Part shown: positions 12,750 to 26,810 of the stretch, piece after piece
How positions within the stretch are numbered: the first letter of the stretch is position 1
Layout of the letters: each line of letters starts with the position of its first letter
DNA from: Atrichornis clamosus
Taxonomy: Eukaryota > Chordata > Aves > Passeriformes > Menuridae
DNA: 64,000 nt
NCBI GenBank assembly: GCA_013400975.1
Contig: WBMZ01004675.1
Location: 58,562 to 122,561 of the forward strand
Direction of reading: 5' to 3'
The notes under the pieces: model-generated
Database searches by the model: none
Told to the model about the DNA's origin: nothing
Seen by the model: only the letters and a program-made list of their open reading frames with translations
Program-made: the position numbers and the translations under genes

Positions 12750-15700
12750 GGAACAGTCAATTGTCAGCTCTTTAAAAATGAAAGTAATGATTTTTGGTGA
12801 GCACTTTTTGCATGCTTTCAGGGGAAAGCAAATTAAAAAATATTTGCTACAGACTGACAAACAAGTAAAGAAACACTGCCTGGTTTATAATAAAGTTTGA
12901 AGTATTTATGAAAGCAAGGACAAGCAGAAGGGTAGAAAATTTCACTATAAACTTAGGGTAATAATAATTGCTGGAAATAATGCTTTAAGACAAATACTTC
13001 AAATTATATTGGATATCTCCATGTTTTTGTAGTAATTTTGGATTCACATGGACTTTTATCCCAGACAAACTAATTGTCTCAATTCTTAAATGGAAAGTTG
13101 AAGAAATGAGGACAGAATGATACATCTTTTCCATCCTTAATGTCTTTTGTACAAACATTTATGTAGTAAATGACAAATCATGTGACTAAAGCAAAAGTCT
13201 TTGAGTAAAAGGGAAGAGAGAAGGCTGCAGTAAAAAATATTGCCAATGAAATTATTTTCACAGTCTTTTAAAGTCTTTCATGATTTTGTTGTCTCTTAAT
13301 TTTACCCTGACATCTGTATGTTTACACACATATAGTATAAATATTCTTAGCTGAGTGTAATTAACTCATGACATTTTTTTCAGTTGATTTTTTTGCTTAC
13401 AGAAATAGGAAAGTTGCTGTTTCACCACCACATAAAAACATGAAGAATTTGTAAGTTTTTAACAAGAGAGGTTAAGAACTAAGCTAAAATTTGGAAAATT
13501 GAGGAGACTTATTTAAAGGTTCTCTTTTGTACAAAATATCAGATAAAACTGTTGAAAGTTTAGCTAATATATCAAAACAATTCTCCTACATATTGAACAG
13601 ATAGAAGATGCAGCTCATGAAAGTTCATGAAAGACTCTTTCTCAGTATCAGGAATTTCAGGATGAGAAGTGTCATGATTTTATTTTATTTATAAAACCTA
13701 AACATCAACTTTTTAAATTAAGTAATTTTTTTAAGTCTCAAGTTTCGTATTTATATCCACAATGCATATTCATCATGCGAAGCATTTCGTTAACCTAAAG
13801 GGTTTTCAATAATCTTGAAATCAACACAAGCTAATTTTCTTTTTATTTATCATGACTATATTTTAGACACAGTCAAATATCTTGGACATAAATAAATTTT
13901 ACATTTAGAACAAAGTATAATTTGCTGTGTGAAACTGTTGTTGACATAATTCAAAGTACACACCAGACACTAACCTGACAAATCATTAACATACAAAGCA
14001 TTAGCTAATAAATTTATTTTAAGCTGTTATTTTCCCAAAAGAAATAGCCATGTTTTGGGGTTTTTTTTTTACTCATGTTTACACCCTACTTACTTTTCTG
14101 TTCACATAGTAAATATTAAAATTTCAGAAGTACAAGACATTTAACTGTGGTGTTTTAATATATTATCGAAAATGGTTTTTTTCCCGAGAAAGTACCTATA
14201 AATCAGGGAGAGAGAAAGTAGCAGGAGCGATACTAGCATACACTTTCCCTTGTTCTTGCAGAACATATCTGTATATCTCAGCCATATCATAGTAGAGGAC
14301 TTTTCTTTCATTATATGTCTATTATTAAAACAGGTGGCCCACAAGTTATACCATGAAAACTGTTAAGTTTTTAACACACCTAGACTTTTACATAAGAAAG
14401 TTAGGTAATTGCCAATATCCCACATTTCTGTCATCTTTCTGTCCATTCTAGAAGGTACAGAACCTATGCTATAAAAAGAAGTAATATTAAGGGGTTAGAC
14501 CTCTCAGCTCAGGATAAATATTTATGAGTCTGAAATACCATTTTCAGAAAGGATTCAAGTGACAAAATACAAGCCCACTGAAAGGAGGGATTTGGTTTAC
14601 CTAACTTATTTAAAATACTAAAGACCTCTTAAGTTACACTGGTGTTTCAAGTAAAGATACAGGAAGACACTTTATTGGGCTCACATTTTTGCTACATGAA
14701 AGTAACTTCCAAGCTCAAGCTTTGATTTGCCTTTGTTTGCATTTAAAAAACCCAAATTGAATTGAAGAATAAATGAGTTAAATGGTAATGAATTTATCTT
14801 ATGCATAGCAAACTTTCTTGGACTTAAGTCAACTGTTGATGAATGGAAATGAACAAATGGTTGCCTAAGCCATTCTTAATCTGCTCATAATTGAGTTAAT
14901 CTAGTTAAATTAATTCACTTTTAATTTATTAGAATGGAAACGTCTTTCCTATCTGGAATACAGCTATTGAAATTATTTATCAGAGATGTAATGTCATAGG
15001 ATGCACTCTATTCTTCTCTTAAAAGGTATTCTTCTCTTTTAAAAGGTATTCTGCTGAAAATACGTCTGAAAACAAAAGCATTGAAATCCTAGCAATTACA
15101 ATATCATTGTCTTCTACTAGAGCAACTTTCCACTGAAAGTATATGCCACTGGGGAACATTGTTTGAGTGTCTATAATAAAAATTCCTAAAGAAATGCACA
15201 TCACAAAGAGCTGGAAGAGCTATAAACATCCATTCAGCATATGAACATAATGCACCAAACTCAGATATTCTGAAAATGGCCCTGAGTAACAAGTACCAAA
15301 AGAAGTGTGGCATCCTGTCTGACAAATACCAGAGTACTTGAACATGTCTCTCCTGTCTCAAATCAATAATTATGGATTGGATCATTCCTTAGGCAGAAGC
15401 CTGATTTTAAAGGATTTCAAGTGGTGGGAAAATGCTCCTGTTCTCCCATCCTTGTTCAACCAAGCAGAGCAAGATGCCCCTTCTCTCCTATTGAGCAGGC
15501 AAGTCCTTTGCAGTCTACCCATCCTGTCTCAACGTGTGTTATCTACGAGTTTCTGGCAAATTCTGCTGATGTCTCCTCAAGATCAGCTCCCCTCCACATT
15601 TGCATACCTGTGGAGATGTTCTCTTTTCTTTTTCAGCCCCATTTTCAGCTTTTACCTGATAGCTTCCCAGATTAACTCTTTTCTTCCCATTATGGACTTT

Positions 15701-18034
15701 TAAGCAACTTCACACTCTAAAAATATAACAACATTTCTAGTTTCAGTTTGTCTAGCATCAGCATTCAAACCATGCCATGCTTGCAAAATTACAATAAAAT
15801 TAAGTTCTTCTTTATCAGGGTATATTTCTTCATGAGACGAGACAGAATACAAAAGACCTCTTAACCTTTCATTAGATAAAGATTCTCAAGTTTCTCATAG
15901 TACAAAGTGCTTGCTAAAATCTTGTAACACCTTTTTTAATGTCTGCAATATGCAAGCACCATTTTTAAACAATGAATACTAGAAATGGATAATGGCTTTC
16001 AGTGATAACTACACAAATGCTTAAGACAGTAATTTTAATTACACTTTTCATTCTGCTATTTATACACTCAGTATCACATTTGTTTGCTTACCAAAATTCT
16101 CCCAATGAACTGAAATTCAGGTGATTATCTACCCTGTGTCCTAAATAATTTTTTGGTTCTCAACTCGATAGGACAAAATTTAATGTTTATTAATTGTATG
16201 TTTGTGGGTTTTTATTAAAAAAAAAAAGTTCCAGAATTCACAGACAAAACCATCAATGAAATTGGGGTAATTTGCTTATTTTTCTAATGCTTTTCTTAAG
16301 CCTACAGAAGATGATAAATCATTAAGCAATATTAGCATTGAAACCAAATTACTAATTGATTAATGCCCTGGTAAAGTGAGAAAAATGGGCCTTTTTCTAT
16401 CAAAAGATGCATAAGTCTATTGCAAAAATGTTGATGAACTCATTAGTTTGCTTGCCTGAAAAGTACTGTTAGCCATAACAACATGGAGTGTAATGATTTC
16501 ACCGATGCATAATACGAAAACAAAAGCTGGAAGGGAGCAAATACAAATATACCCGTTCAACGTCCAAAGTAACCGCTTAGGTACTTTTGATTCTGTTAGA
16601 GCATAACCAAAAATTCCTTCAAGCATGATTAGGTTTGCCCTCATTTTTGCATTTTCCTGGGAAATATAAACTAGCTTTGCTTTCCATGTTTTATCTGTAC
16701 TTGCAATAAGAAAGTGTCAATATAACAAGGTTTTCTTTAACTAGATAATATAAAGCTTTAAAAAAATTAAATTAGTAGGAAATAGGAAATACAATTTCCT
16801 GATTCATTTGAAAGTTGTCAATAAAAAGCAAACAGGATCAGTGATCAAATAATTAAAAATGTCAAATCCATTCCAGCCTAGGTAAGAAACATCAAAGGAA
16901 AGCCCACTTTGAAGAAACCTGTCTCACATATGTGTCTGATGAGCTCTAGAAGAGGCATTTTTAGTTGTATGACATACGGTGAATTAGTTAAGGGAACATG
17001 GAATCAATCAGCATAGGTAGGATTCATCACTTCCCTTAACTATTTTTAATTATTATATAATAAATAGAAAGAGATACCCAGTGTGAGTCATGTTATTCCA
17101 AAATTAGCTTTAATAGAAGTGGCCAAATCACCCCTCTGAAATGTCCTAAATTTTTGATAAATTGTTGAAAGATTCTAAATGGCTAAATTAAACTAAATGC
17201 CTGGTTTTGCTGTTTAAGTTGGGTGAAAAAAACCTGGTGCCTTAAATATTTAGGATATGAAAAGAAATGTAAAGAAAAAAAAAGCTCTTTAGACCTATAT
17301 CATGGCTAATTTTGTCTAAACAAAAAAAATAAGATAAAAATTAATCTTAATCTACTTTTGAAATAAACAGCTAATTTGAATTATTCAAATTAATTTTCTT
17401 TTCTGCAGGTGAAAAAAAGACCTTTCATTCAGGAAGATAAGGTTCAAGCATATTTTCTGATTTCTTTTCATAGGATTTAATTTCAAGAGGGTATTTTGAA
17501 TTGAACAAATTCCTTATCAGTTAAAGACTTTCCTTCATTATACATAACAGTAGTTATCACAATGTGAAAAATTCAAGTCTTGATAGTCATTAATGGCAAA
17601 TCACAATTTCATGGTTCCTATCCAGTTTTCTTTTTCAATTTAGTGGATTCCCCCCAGATATTTACTTTGCTTCTGAAAATTAAAGTTATTTTTCAGTGTA
17701 AGAAGAGACTTTTTGGGCCCAGTAACACTTTTTTGTGTCAAAAGGCAAACTTTCTTAATGACAAAGCTAATAGTAACTAAAGCCAATTGGTGCTGCATTA
17801 TACATATACATATTCTCAGTATACCTATGCAAAAGTTGCAGATGCTAAAAGGAAAAGGAACAGGCTATACACGTGAATGTAACACTGCATGTCTGGACTT
17901 TCTTATGTAATTTCATTTTGTGCAGAAAATTTATTATCTGGGCAATGCAACACTGCCAGCAAATCACCAGCCAGCTGTTACTGCCAAGATATTTGACAGT
18001 GGAAGTTATGTCCAACAGCAGCTGCTTCACTCAA
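12750..18034. other. Non-coding AT-rich stretch
   Basis: No gene is recognised. A short imperfect tandem repeat (about 20-bp units of AAAAGGTATTCTTCTCTTTT) lies at 15010-15052. Open frames such as the 121-codon one at 15338-15703 and the 75-codon one at 16417-16644 (minus) show no family features. Confidence 0.5.
15010..15052. repeat. Short tandem repeat, about 20-bp unit x 2
   Basis: ATTCTTCTCTT-AAAAGGT occurs twice with a 2-base length difference, followed by a third partial ATTCT. Confidence 0.8.
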
Positions 18035-18039
18035 CTCTC
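18035..18039. repeat. Target-site duplication CTCTC, left copy
   Basis: Identical to 19130-19134 and directly abuts the LTR start TG. Confidence 0.88.
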
Positions 18040-18218
18040 TGTATTTGCTTTGCATGGCCAAGCTTTGGTAGCGAGGGAGCTACAGGGGTGGCTTCTGTGA
18101 GAAGCTGCCAGAAGCTTCCCCCATGTCCGGCAGAGCCAGTCCCTGGTGGCTCCAAAGATGGACATGCCGCTGGCCAAGGCTGGGACAATTAGAAATGGTG
18201 GTAACGCCTCTGTGATGA

Positions 18219-18228
18219 CATATTTAAG
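18219..18228 (+). promoter_or_regulatory. TATA-like box of the solo LTR
   Basis: CATATTTAAG follows CCTCTGTGATGA. The second LTR has the counterpart CCTCTGTGATAACAGATTTAAG on its own strand, so the block is a conserved part of the family. Confidence 0.55.
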
Positions 18229-18375
18229 AAGAAGGGAAAAAAATTGTAGTTGCATAGCTGTAACTGCAGCCCGAGAAGAGCGGGGTGAGAACTTGTGAGA
18301 GGAACAACTATGCAGATGCCAAGGTCAGTGGAGAAGGAGTCAACGAGGTGCTCCACCCACCGTAGTTGTGATTCT

Positions 18376-18755
18376 CTGCAGCCCACGGTGAAGGCCATGG
18401 TGAAGCAACTGACCCCCTGCAGCCCACAGAGCTCTACAGGGATTCAGAGATCCACCTGCAGCCCATGGAAGAGCCCCATGGTGGAGCAGGTGGATGCCTG
18501 AGAGGAGTCTGTGGGAGCCTGTGAGCCCGTGGGAGAACTGTGGAAAGAGAAGCCCATGCTGGAGCAGCCGGTCCTTGAAGGACTGCACCCCGTGGAAGAG
18601 TGACCCACACCACAGCAGTTTTGGGAGGACTGTTGCCTGTGGATGGACTCACATTGCAGCAGTTCGCAGGGAGCTGTCATTTGTGAGATGGACTCACACT
18701 GGAGAAGTTCAGGGAAAACTGTCTCCCATGGGAGGGACCCCATGCTGGAGCAGGG
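18376..18755 (+). repeat. Degenerate internal tandem repeats of the LTR
   Basis: CTGCAGCCCA recurs at 18376, 18417 and 18456 (spacing about 40), and TGGAGCAG recurs at 18482, 18560 and 18746, each next to CCCATG/CCCGTGG-like words. This is a decayed array of roughly 40-60-bp units inside the LTR between the TATA-like box and the poly(A) signal. Confidence 0.75.
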
Positions 18756-18938
18756 GAAGGACTCCTCTCCCTGAGCAGCAGGAGAAACCATGGATGATAA
18801 ACTGACCAAAACCTCCATTCCCTGTCTCCCTGGGCCACTGGCAGGAAGGAGGTAGAGCTGGGAAGGAGGGAGGGATGGGGGGAAGGTGTTTTTAAGGTCT
18901 TATTTTACTTCTCATTATCCTGCTCTGATTTTGTTAGC

Positions 18939-18944
18939 AATAAA
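18939..18944 (+). terminator. LTR poly(A) signal AATAAA
   Basis: AATAAA sits in the expected position after the CTCATTATCC block and about 185 bases from the LTR end. It lies on the strand opposite to GRM8. Confidence 0.65.
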
Positions 18945-19129
18945 TTCAATTAGTATCTCTAATTCTAGCCTGTTTTGCCCGTGACAGTATTTGGCGAGTG
19001 ATCTCTCCTGGTGCTTATCTCAACTCATGAACCCTTCATTACACTTTCTCTCCCCTGTCCAGCAGCAGAGGGGAGTGAGAGAGAGGCTTTGCTGGGTGCC
19101 TGGCATCCAGCCAGCACTGACCCACTACG

Positions 19130-19134
19130 CTCTC
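19130..19134. repeat. Target-site duplication CTCTC, right copy
   Basis: Identical to 18035-18039 and directly abuts the LTR end. Confidence 0.88.
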
Positions 19135-20254
19135 CTACTTTTGTTACATTCAACTGGACTAGTGCTCACTGGTCTATTTTTCAGCACCCATGTATTTCTA
19201 CTGTACACATCTGTAAATTAAAATTAGGTTTCACTTTGAGATTGTATAAAAACAAGCAAGATCTGGTTTTGCTTATCATTAATTAAAATACCAAGTTGCA
19301 CTTTGCTCCTCTTTTTTTCTTTTTCCTGTGGTGTTTCTTACTGTCTAAGAATTATGGTTTTCCTTGATAAAATACAGTAATAAATATAAAAGTCAGATCC
19401 ACTGAACATTAAAGTCAGGACTGGGGTACTGCTCTAATAGAACTCACATTATCTGTTTTCTCCAGATGCACTGAAAATGTCTTCCCTAAGAAGGTAATAA
19501 CTTAAACATTTATAAAAACTTACTAAGAAGACACAACATCCTAGTTCCTTTAGGATACAAGCAAAGCAGCAGGATACAAGAAAGCAGCTCCCAGGCTGCT
19601 TTCAAAAAGAAAGATTACATTACAGTATTTCAGGAGTGCATGTTTTCTGATCTGTTTTAACAGCAAATAACTATCCCAACCTCAGAGCTGCCAGTCAGCA
19701 GAATGATAGGATATTTTTCCTTGTTGTGTGTTTAAGAAAAAAGTTTTGGGTAATATTCTCACTTTGGTAATTTCCAAACTTTAAAAAATTATCTAAAGGT
19801 AAGAGTTTCAAGGCTAGTCTATGGGATCCAGATTCCAAATCTGTGCAGAAAACTGGAAAACATTGATAAAGCTCTAAAATTACAGACTGGTGAACTACCA
19901 TATTTTTATATATATAAAACAAATTTTTATATATTTATATGTATGTATAAGAAATTGTTATAATTTTTTATAAACTATGGTGAGTGGGTGTGTACAGACA
20001 CAAAGAAATCAGTCTGAAGCATAGGCTAAGCACAAGTGACTAAGAGAAGTATGCTCCATTAATTGCTGTAAGAAATATTACACCATGCATGCATTATTGA
20101 CATCAATTTAGCTGGAAAGTATCATCGCCAAAGAATTTTATGGGATTTTTCCACATTGCAAGTCATTTTTACAAAAAGGAGCTATGAAATTGAGCACTTC
20201 ATTGAACTCTGATTGTAGGAGGATAACTACATAATTAGGTCTTAAATCATTACT

Positions 20255-20267
20255 ACACACACACACA
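20255..20267. repeat. Short (AC)n microsatellite
   Basis: About six AC units leading into an ATATATTTTATAT run. Confidence 0.75.
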
Positions 20268-23200
20268 TATATTTTATATCGGCCATTTAGCAGACTTGGA
20301 AAAATACAAGCACAACATAATAACATATATTTCTTAAACAAGATCTGGTATCAAATTTATATCTATAAAAACCACAAGTGTTTAAGCAAGCAAGCAATGA
20401 AATAATGTCGATGGAACTCTATCCTGTTGCTCCGTTTCCCTGGAGGCTTCTCTTACTGTTTATCTGCATCATCCTATTCTGTAAATGCACGTGAGAGCCC
20501 TGGCTAGAGCAGAAGAGAGACCAAGAGCCTCAGCACAGGAGGCTCGTATAGGACAGAATTCCATTAGATTTGACATGAGCTTCCCAGAAGGGAGCCAGTG
20601 CAGCCTTAAGAAAGACTGGTGCTGTGGTTTTGATATGTCCTCTGTTAATCTACCAGAATATATATTTACTTCTGTTTGATCTTTTTATTCTTCAGAATGT
20701 TTTTTGTTATATAATTTTGTAAAACTATTGGCACGTAAGAAAATTGTTCTCATATTTATACCTGAATCTTCAGCCAAATTATTAATGGTAAGTACAATGT
20801 AACGCAACTTGAATCCAACAAAGGAGTGCTGCAGTTTTACATCCTGAGCTCACTTAACTAGAGAAAAAGTTAAATATCAGTCTAAAATAAAAATTTCAGT
20901 TCATTTCAATGAGCTATACAAGAAATAAATCTAGATGGCCCACAGCTAAAAATTTTTTTCAGTTGTCAATTCTCGATTCTTTCTTAAATTTTATCTTCCC
21001 CTTTTTGCTCATTCTGATTAGTACTTTTATATTTAAACATCTCTCATATTTTCTCTACTTAGGGTAATAGCAAACTAATTCTGACTCAAGCAAACTTTAC
21101 CATGCAAAACAAATTTTGAAGGCTCTGTCTTAAGTCTGTCTCTAACATGCTACTCATGGCTGGTAGTAATGAAAAGTTTGACTTACAAACGACAGTAATG
21201 GCACAGTGGGCTTGTGAAACAAGTTCAAGGAGTTAATTATTCAATAATAGAATACTGCCATGCTTTCAGGGAAAGCAACTTAAATATGTTTATTAAAAAA
21301 ACCAAAACATGTACTGCTGTCCAGAGTAATACCTGTGTTTTAGGTATTAGTTCTTCTGACTCGAGAAGTAAAAAGTTGTCAAAGCAGGTTGAGAGAAAAG
21401 AGAAGTGGTTTATAAACCTGTTTTGATATTTTTAATTTAAAAAAAGAAATTATCTGCTTGGGAAAGACTGTGGGATTGCCAGAATTTTAAATGTTTTCCC
21501 TGCATAGTACCAAAGAGTGGAGTAAAAAACCTCTTGACGATTCTCCTCACTCTACTTAGAACATGATAAAGGAAAAAGTCAATGATAGTAGCATAAACAT
21601 TGTCCATAAGTTTACAATTTCAATTTTATTTCACATTTAGATCATAGAGACAAAGATCCACTGCTTAGATACACTATTCACATACCGATTCCTTTTCATG
21701 ACACTCAAAATTTCACTCCTCTGTGTTCAATACTGCCTTGGACATCAGTAGACGAATGAGACACAGCAGAATATCTACGCATAAAGAAACTATCTAACAA
21801 TTGCCAGTGTAAGTACCATCTTTATTAATCTTACATTCTTTAAAATGTCCCAGGATGTATAATTTCCAGCATTGAGGAAAGCAGAGTAACCCAAGATACA
21901 CATTAGTTTATTACTCGGAGAAAAAAACTCAGATAAAGACATCATTACCTTAGAACACAGAAAGAAAACACAACTGCAAGTATTGATTTTGATTTTAATG
22001 TTGTTTAAGGTATTATTTGGGCAAGGAAGCAGCTTTCAGAAAACAAGAGGACTCAACAGGAGTGAGGAAGAAACAGGAGAACTGAAATAACTGGGCTCTG
22101 TCCTCATATTGCCATAGCTTTAAACTCACCGTGATGCCCAAAGAAGTAAATCAAACCTCACATTTTCAGGGAAGGTGTCATAACTTTAGAAGAACTAGGT
22201 ATGATTTGTAAGTAATTTTCCATATTGTCAATGAGTCTAGAACAATGAAAGAAATTAATCACCTGGCATCTACTTTGTGCAGAGGACTTCCAGAATTTAA
22301 ACCACTATAATTTCCTTTATTTGGTGTCCAAAATAGGATCTTAGGTCATTAAAATGGTTGTCACTATGAGTAGAAAAATGCATCTATCAAAACAGTCCTT
22401 AATTTGCATATCAGAGACCATAGCCAATTTACAATGATTGCACAACAATTCAGGTATTTCTGTATCCAAGCTGTCCATTGCTATGAAAAAAATATTTATT
22501 TATCTCTTTTGTGTGCTTTGCTGACATCACATAGATGAGGGAAGTAAATTATGATAGCTTATCATACCTTTGTCCATAGAACTCTGTGTCTGGGAGACCT
22601 TGGCAGTCTTTAATAAATTGTAGCCATCTAAACAGTATATAAATAGATCATACATAAAACAAGTAAATTAGGTTTGTGCAGGCATTGTTCTCATTGAAAT
22701 CACAGGCAGAAATAGGACAAGGTCAGGCCTTACAATCCTTTAACAAGCAACACTGACAAAATGTTGATGTAACCATATTGATTTCAATAACTATATTTTT
22801 GTTTTATGCTGGTATCAGCACAGAAGCAAGTCTACACACATTTTCACGTCCGCCTCTGTTTAAACAAAGCCCACTGACAGAGCTGTTGGCACCAGCAACT
22901 ATTTCACACCTTCGCTCACTGCAAGAGTGACCTCACTAAACCACCAGCAAAACTTTGTACTAACATACTATCATACCAACATATGTTAGTAAAAAGTGGG
23001 TGTAACTTTTCAGCAAGCAGCTACTGAGGTAAAGCACTGTCTTATGTCCGAAAAAAAAATCAAGGAAATTGTGCGATAGCTGAGTTTTCTTCAGAGATTT
23101 CTAGTTTGGAGAATTTAAACCTCAGTTCCAGATGGTGAATAATTCATAAAATTATCTTCATTGACATCTTTAACACGGTTTTCTAATATCTGATTCTTCA

Positions 23201-26200
23201 TTACTTATGCTATCTATGCAATCAATGGCTATTACATATTTCAGTTTGTTTTTTAAAATGCATGCTAATGACACTAGTGACGTCCCTTTTCCTATCTGTG
23301 ACACTAGGCTTTTACTTTCTGATAATTAATGACAGCAATTAGCTTTGTGCCTTGACAACACACAATTTCTGCCCAAGGGCTTCTTCAAACATAAAGGAGA
23401 AGAAGACAGATTAAAACAAATGTAATTAATTTCATGTCTCTTGGAGACAAATGGTCAGATGTAATACATATGACAGCCTAAAGATCTAGATGTCCCTCTT
23501 GACTTGAATAATATCACTTCAAGTTTAAATTCTCATTACAGAATTAGGCCAGGTATATGTTTTTAGGCTCTGGGAAAAATTTGGGTGAAATGTACATATT
23601 TAGTTTGAAAACAGATAAGTTAAATAACAAAAAAAAAATCGATTTCTTCACTACCAAATCTACTACTAATCTTCATAATCCATAATGATTGTTGGGGAAA
23701 TCTCTGGATTTCTCATTTTGGAAGCACAGTTACCCATGTGTTGCTAAACACCTCTAAAGAAAATGGATGCTCAAAAATCAGTTTCTATGTTTAAAAGCAC
23801 AGATCATGTGGGACGCACTTAAGCAAATATAAAGTATTTACAAGCACCTGCAAACTTGAATGTATGCCATTCCTTCTGAGCAACACCCATCAGGTTCAAG
23901 TGTGGATTCTGCAAATGCAAAACAGCCCAACCAGAAAGGGATTTCTAAGCAATAAGAGACATTTTTAGAAAAACAAAGTGAGGAGACAGCCCATGAAAAT
24001 CAAGCCCTAAAAACCACACAAAAAATAATCTTATAAATTATTACTAAAACTGTGTTCTTTTTGATCTGCAAATACCAGCCTGAGAAGTAAATTGTGACTT
24101 CTAAGATTATTATTATTAGGTTAATTAGCATTATTATGCAATTAATATCATTGCATAAATGGAGATTTCTACTTTGCAAATCATTCACAATGGCCAACCC
24201 TGTGCAGATGGATGAGAGTTTGGATCTAAATGTTCAAACAGACAACAGAAAAAAATTATAAATATGTTACAAGCACAGAACGGTGATACCATAACTTCAG
24301 TCATATATAAGCATTAAAATGTTAATGGAGTTCTTGGGCAATTCACATATCTCATACAAGATCAGAAAAGCTGCTTTCTAAATTGGAGAAAAATAATTGA
24401 TCTCCCCCACCCCAAGATTATTTTAGACATTTCCTGTCATGTTGAATTTCTGAATTGAAGACAATGATGATATCCAGTTATATTATTGTTGTTCTTTTAT
24501 GCAGTGTGACATAAATGGTATGAGACATCTCAACAAGATACAACAGACCAGAAAACTTTACCAGGGGCTTCACATGAACTCAGTCTCAGCTCCTCAAAAC
24601 AAAATATATTTTATGCCTTCTTTCAAAGTTTTCATATAATGAGGAAGAAATACATTAGTGTTCCACAAATTAATGTTGAACATCTTTAACAATTGATATT
24701 TCATTAGAACTTGATTTTCTATAAAACTTAGAAGATAAACAACTGTATTCTGTATCTCCTAATTTATATTGGGTGGGGGATGGGTGAAGTGAAGGGCTAA
24801 AGATTTACCACACCAATACGACCACTAGCACTGTTCAAACTGCACACATAGAGCTTTGCTCACCTTCAAAATTGTAATAGGACTTATATATAACATTAAT
24901 GCAGTCTCACAGTATTTTGAGGAGAAAAAAGAGTTGTTCTTACACAGAACATCCTTATGTCAAATACTGAGTGAATGGATAATTAAATCAAGGTTCTTCT
25001 AGTGCTGTACTTATCTGAGAATAATCTTTACTACAGCTACTTTACTACTACTCCTTACTACTTGAGGAGTAACACCTATGACAGTAAGCTTGGCTAAAAC
25101 ATTACGAATTTTATGAAAGTGTTTTAGATTCCCGCATACCCATGTATCACAAAATGGAAACAATTTTAAGGGGTTGTAGATTCTTTAGAACAAGCAAGAT
25201 AGAGAGGCTAAGTGTTATGGGATCACAATACATCACCCGTTCAAGTCCTTTCCCTGAAAAAGGGTCTCACACATTCCACTCAAAGAGTTAATTTTTATCT
25301 GTTCACCACGGTTTTTTCCCACCCCACCACCAATTACTTTTATCCATCTCCATTTACTGTGAAGTATTCACATGAAGATTTGATGATGAAAGTGTGCTCA
25401 AAATAGCTGCACTTCTGCAAGAATTTGTTTCCAGAAATTAACATTTTGTAGTTGGAAAGGGTTTTGTCAATCTTCTCTGAGTCTCTCCTATATATCCCAT
25501 TTGAGAATTGTGACTACACCAAAACATCCTGGGGAAATGGAACTCATATTTTGCATAGTAAGGTTAGGCAAGGGTTGATGTTGCACTGCTAAAAACTGAA
25601 AGGTCTTGTAAAATGAAGAAAAACCCTGTTCTAAGACAGGAGCCTATGCGTTCTTATTCATCTCTGTCTATTAGAGACTGTGTATTGAAGCAGACATGTC
25701 TAATTAATGAGTTACTTTTTAAATATGTAAACTACAATCCTAGCTTAATATCCTAACAGCCTTAGCTTCTATAAGCCTACCTCGTCTCATTAGTCTCAGG
25801 ATAACAGTAAAGCTAGCATAGACTGAAAGTTTTTAGGTTGTTTATTCTTCAGATAAAACACTAGACAGCAGCTAAAGAAGAGAGATCAGCAGAAAAGTTG
25901 TGGTGTCAATACAGCACTATTACTGTGGTACATAATTGGTGTATTAGGGTTTATGATTTCTTTTTTTTCCTCTCAAAAGATACAGCTGTATCAGATAGGT
26001 CTTAGATGATTCAAAGGGGAAGCCTTTTTTGACTAGCCAAAAAGAAAGAAACAAGAAAAAATACTGTTTAGGTGAAGAAGCATAAGACTAGAAAATTTAT
26101 TGAGAAGTAATTTTCATGGCAATGAAAGAATAAGACGTATCAATGTGAGCAGAATGAAATCAACTATTAGGTCTGATGCTGACTCAGTGTTGAGGGTGCT

Positions 26201-26810
26201 TTTTTCCTTTGCTTATATTTACAGGAGTCTGCCTTTTAGTATGGATTAGGTAGGAAAATGTACTTCATCCTAGGCTTGCTAGGGTGAGTCTGACAGGGGC
26301 TGCCTTAGATTAGAAAACTCCTGCAATGCTAAAACACAAATTGATGCTAATCCCTCCTCACCTCCAGAAGGCTGGCAGGTCTTCATATTAGTATGCAAAG
26401 CCATTTATTATTGGAAAAAATAGGGTTATTCTTCCTCTTGGTATATTCTTGCTTATTTCCTAGATTTAGCAGAAAGTGGATTTGACTTTTATCACTATTC
26501 TTTAAACCTTTAGGGAGATTACACCTTGGCATACATACTGACCACATGTTCCAAATCACTCTGAAACATCTTTTTACACTACTTTTATATGTGCTATATA
26601 GAAATAAAACAAATAAAAGTTAAACCATTAAAGGATTCTTTTTTATCACTTTGTCACATGAACAAATCCAGCAGTCATATACCTCACATTTGTTATTTTG
26701 ATAATGAGTAGAGGTATATGCAAAAACTTACATTTTAATTTTGGTTTGAGAAAAAAGCCTTAAAAATCTCGTCTATATACATTTCCAGCAAACTAGAATT
26801 TTTAGGAGTA

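Larger units (their letters stand above)
18040..19129 (+). mobile_element. Solo LTR of an avian endogenous retrovirus
   Basis: This is a complete 1,090-bp LTR, recognised from a common songbird ERV family by its 3' block (CCTGTTTTGCCCGTGACAGT, GAGTGATCTCTCCTGG, CTCTCCCCTGTCCAGCAGC, GGCATCCAGCCAG). It begins TG at 18040 and ends ...CACTACG at 19129, where the family normally ends CA, so the last base has mutated. A perfect 5-bp target-site duplication CTCTC flanks it (18035-18039 and 19130-19134). A TATA-like CATATTTAAG lies at 18219 and AATAAA at 18939-18944, so it is plus-oriented and antisense to GRM8. No internal retroviral sequence or second LTR adjoins it: a solo LTR left by LTR-LTR recombination. 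The 5-bp duplication suits an ERVL-like or related group. The many short overlapping open frames are by-products of its GC content. Confidence 0.93.

Noticed and set aside
15338..15703. 121-codon plus-strand frame
   Set aside because: No domain, another frame is also open in the same segment, no splice or promoter context; consistent with chance.
18434..18818. Cys/Ser-rich 72-124-codon frames on both strands
   Set aside because: By-products of the GC-rich tandem array in the solo LTR.
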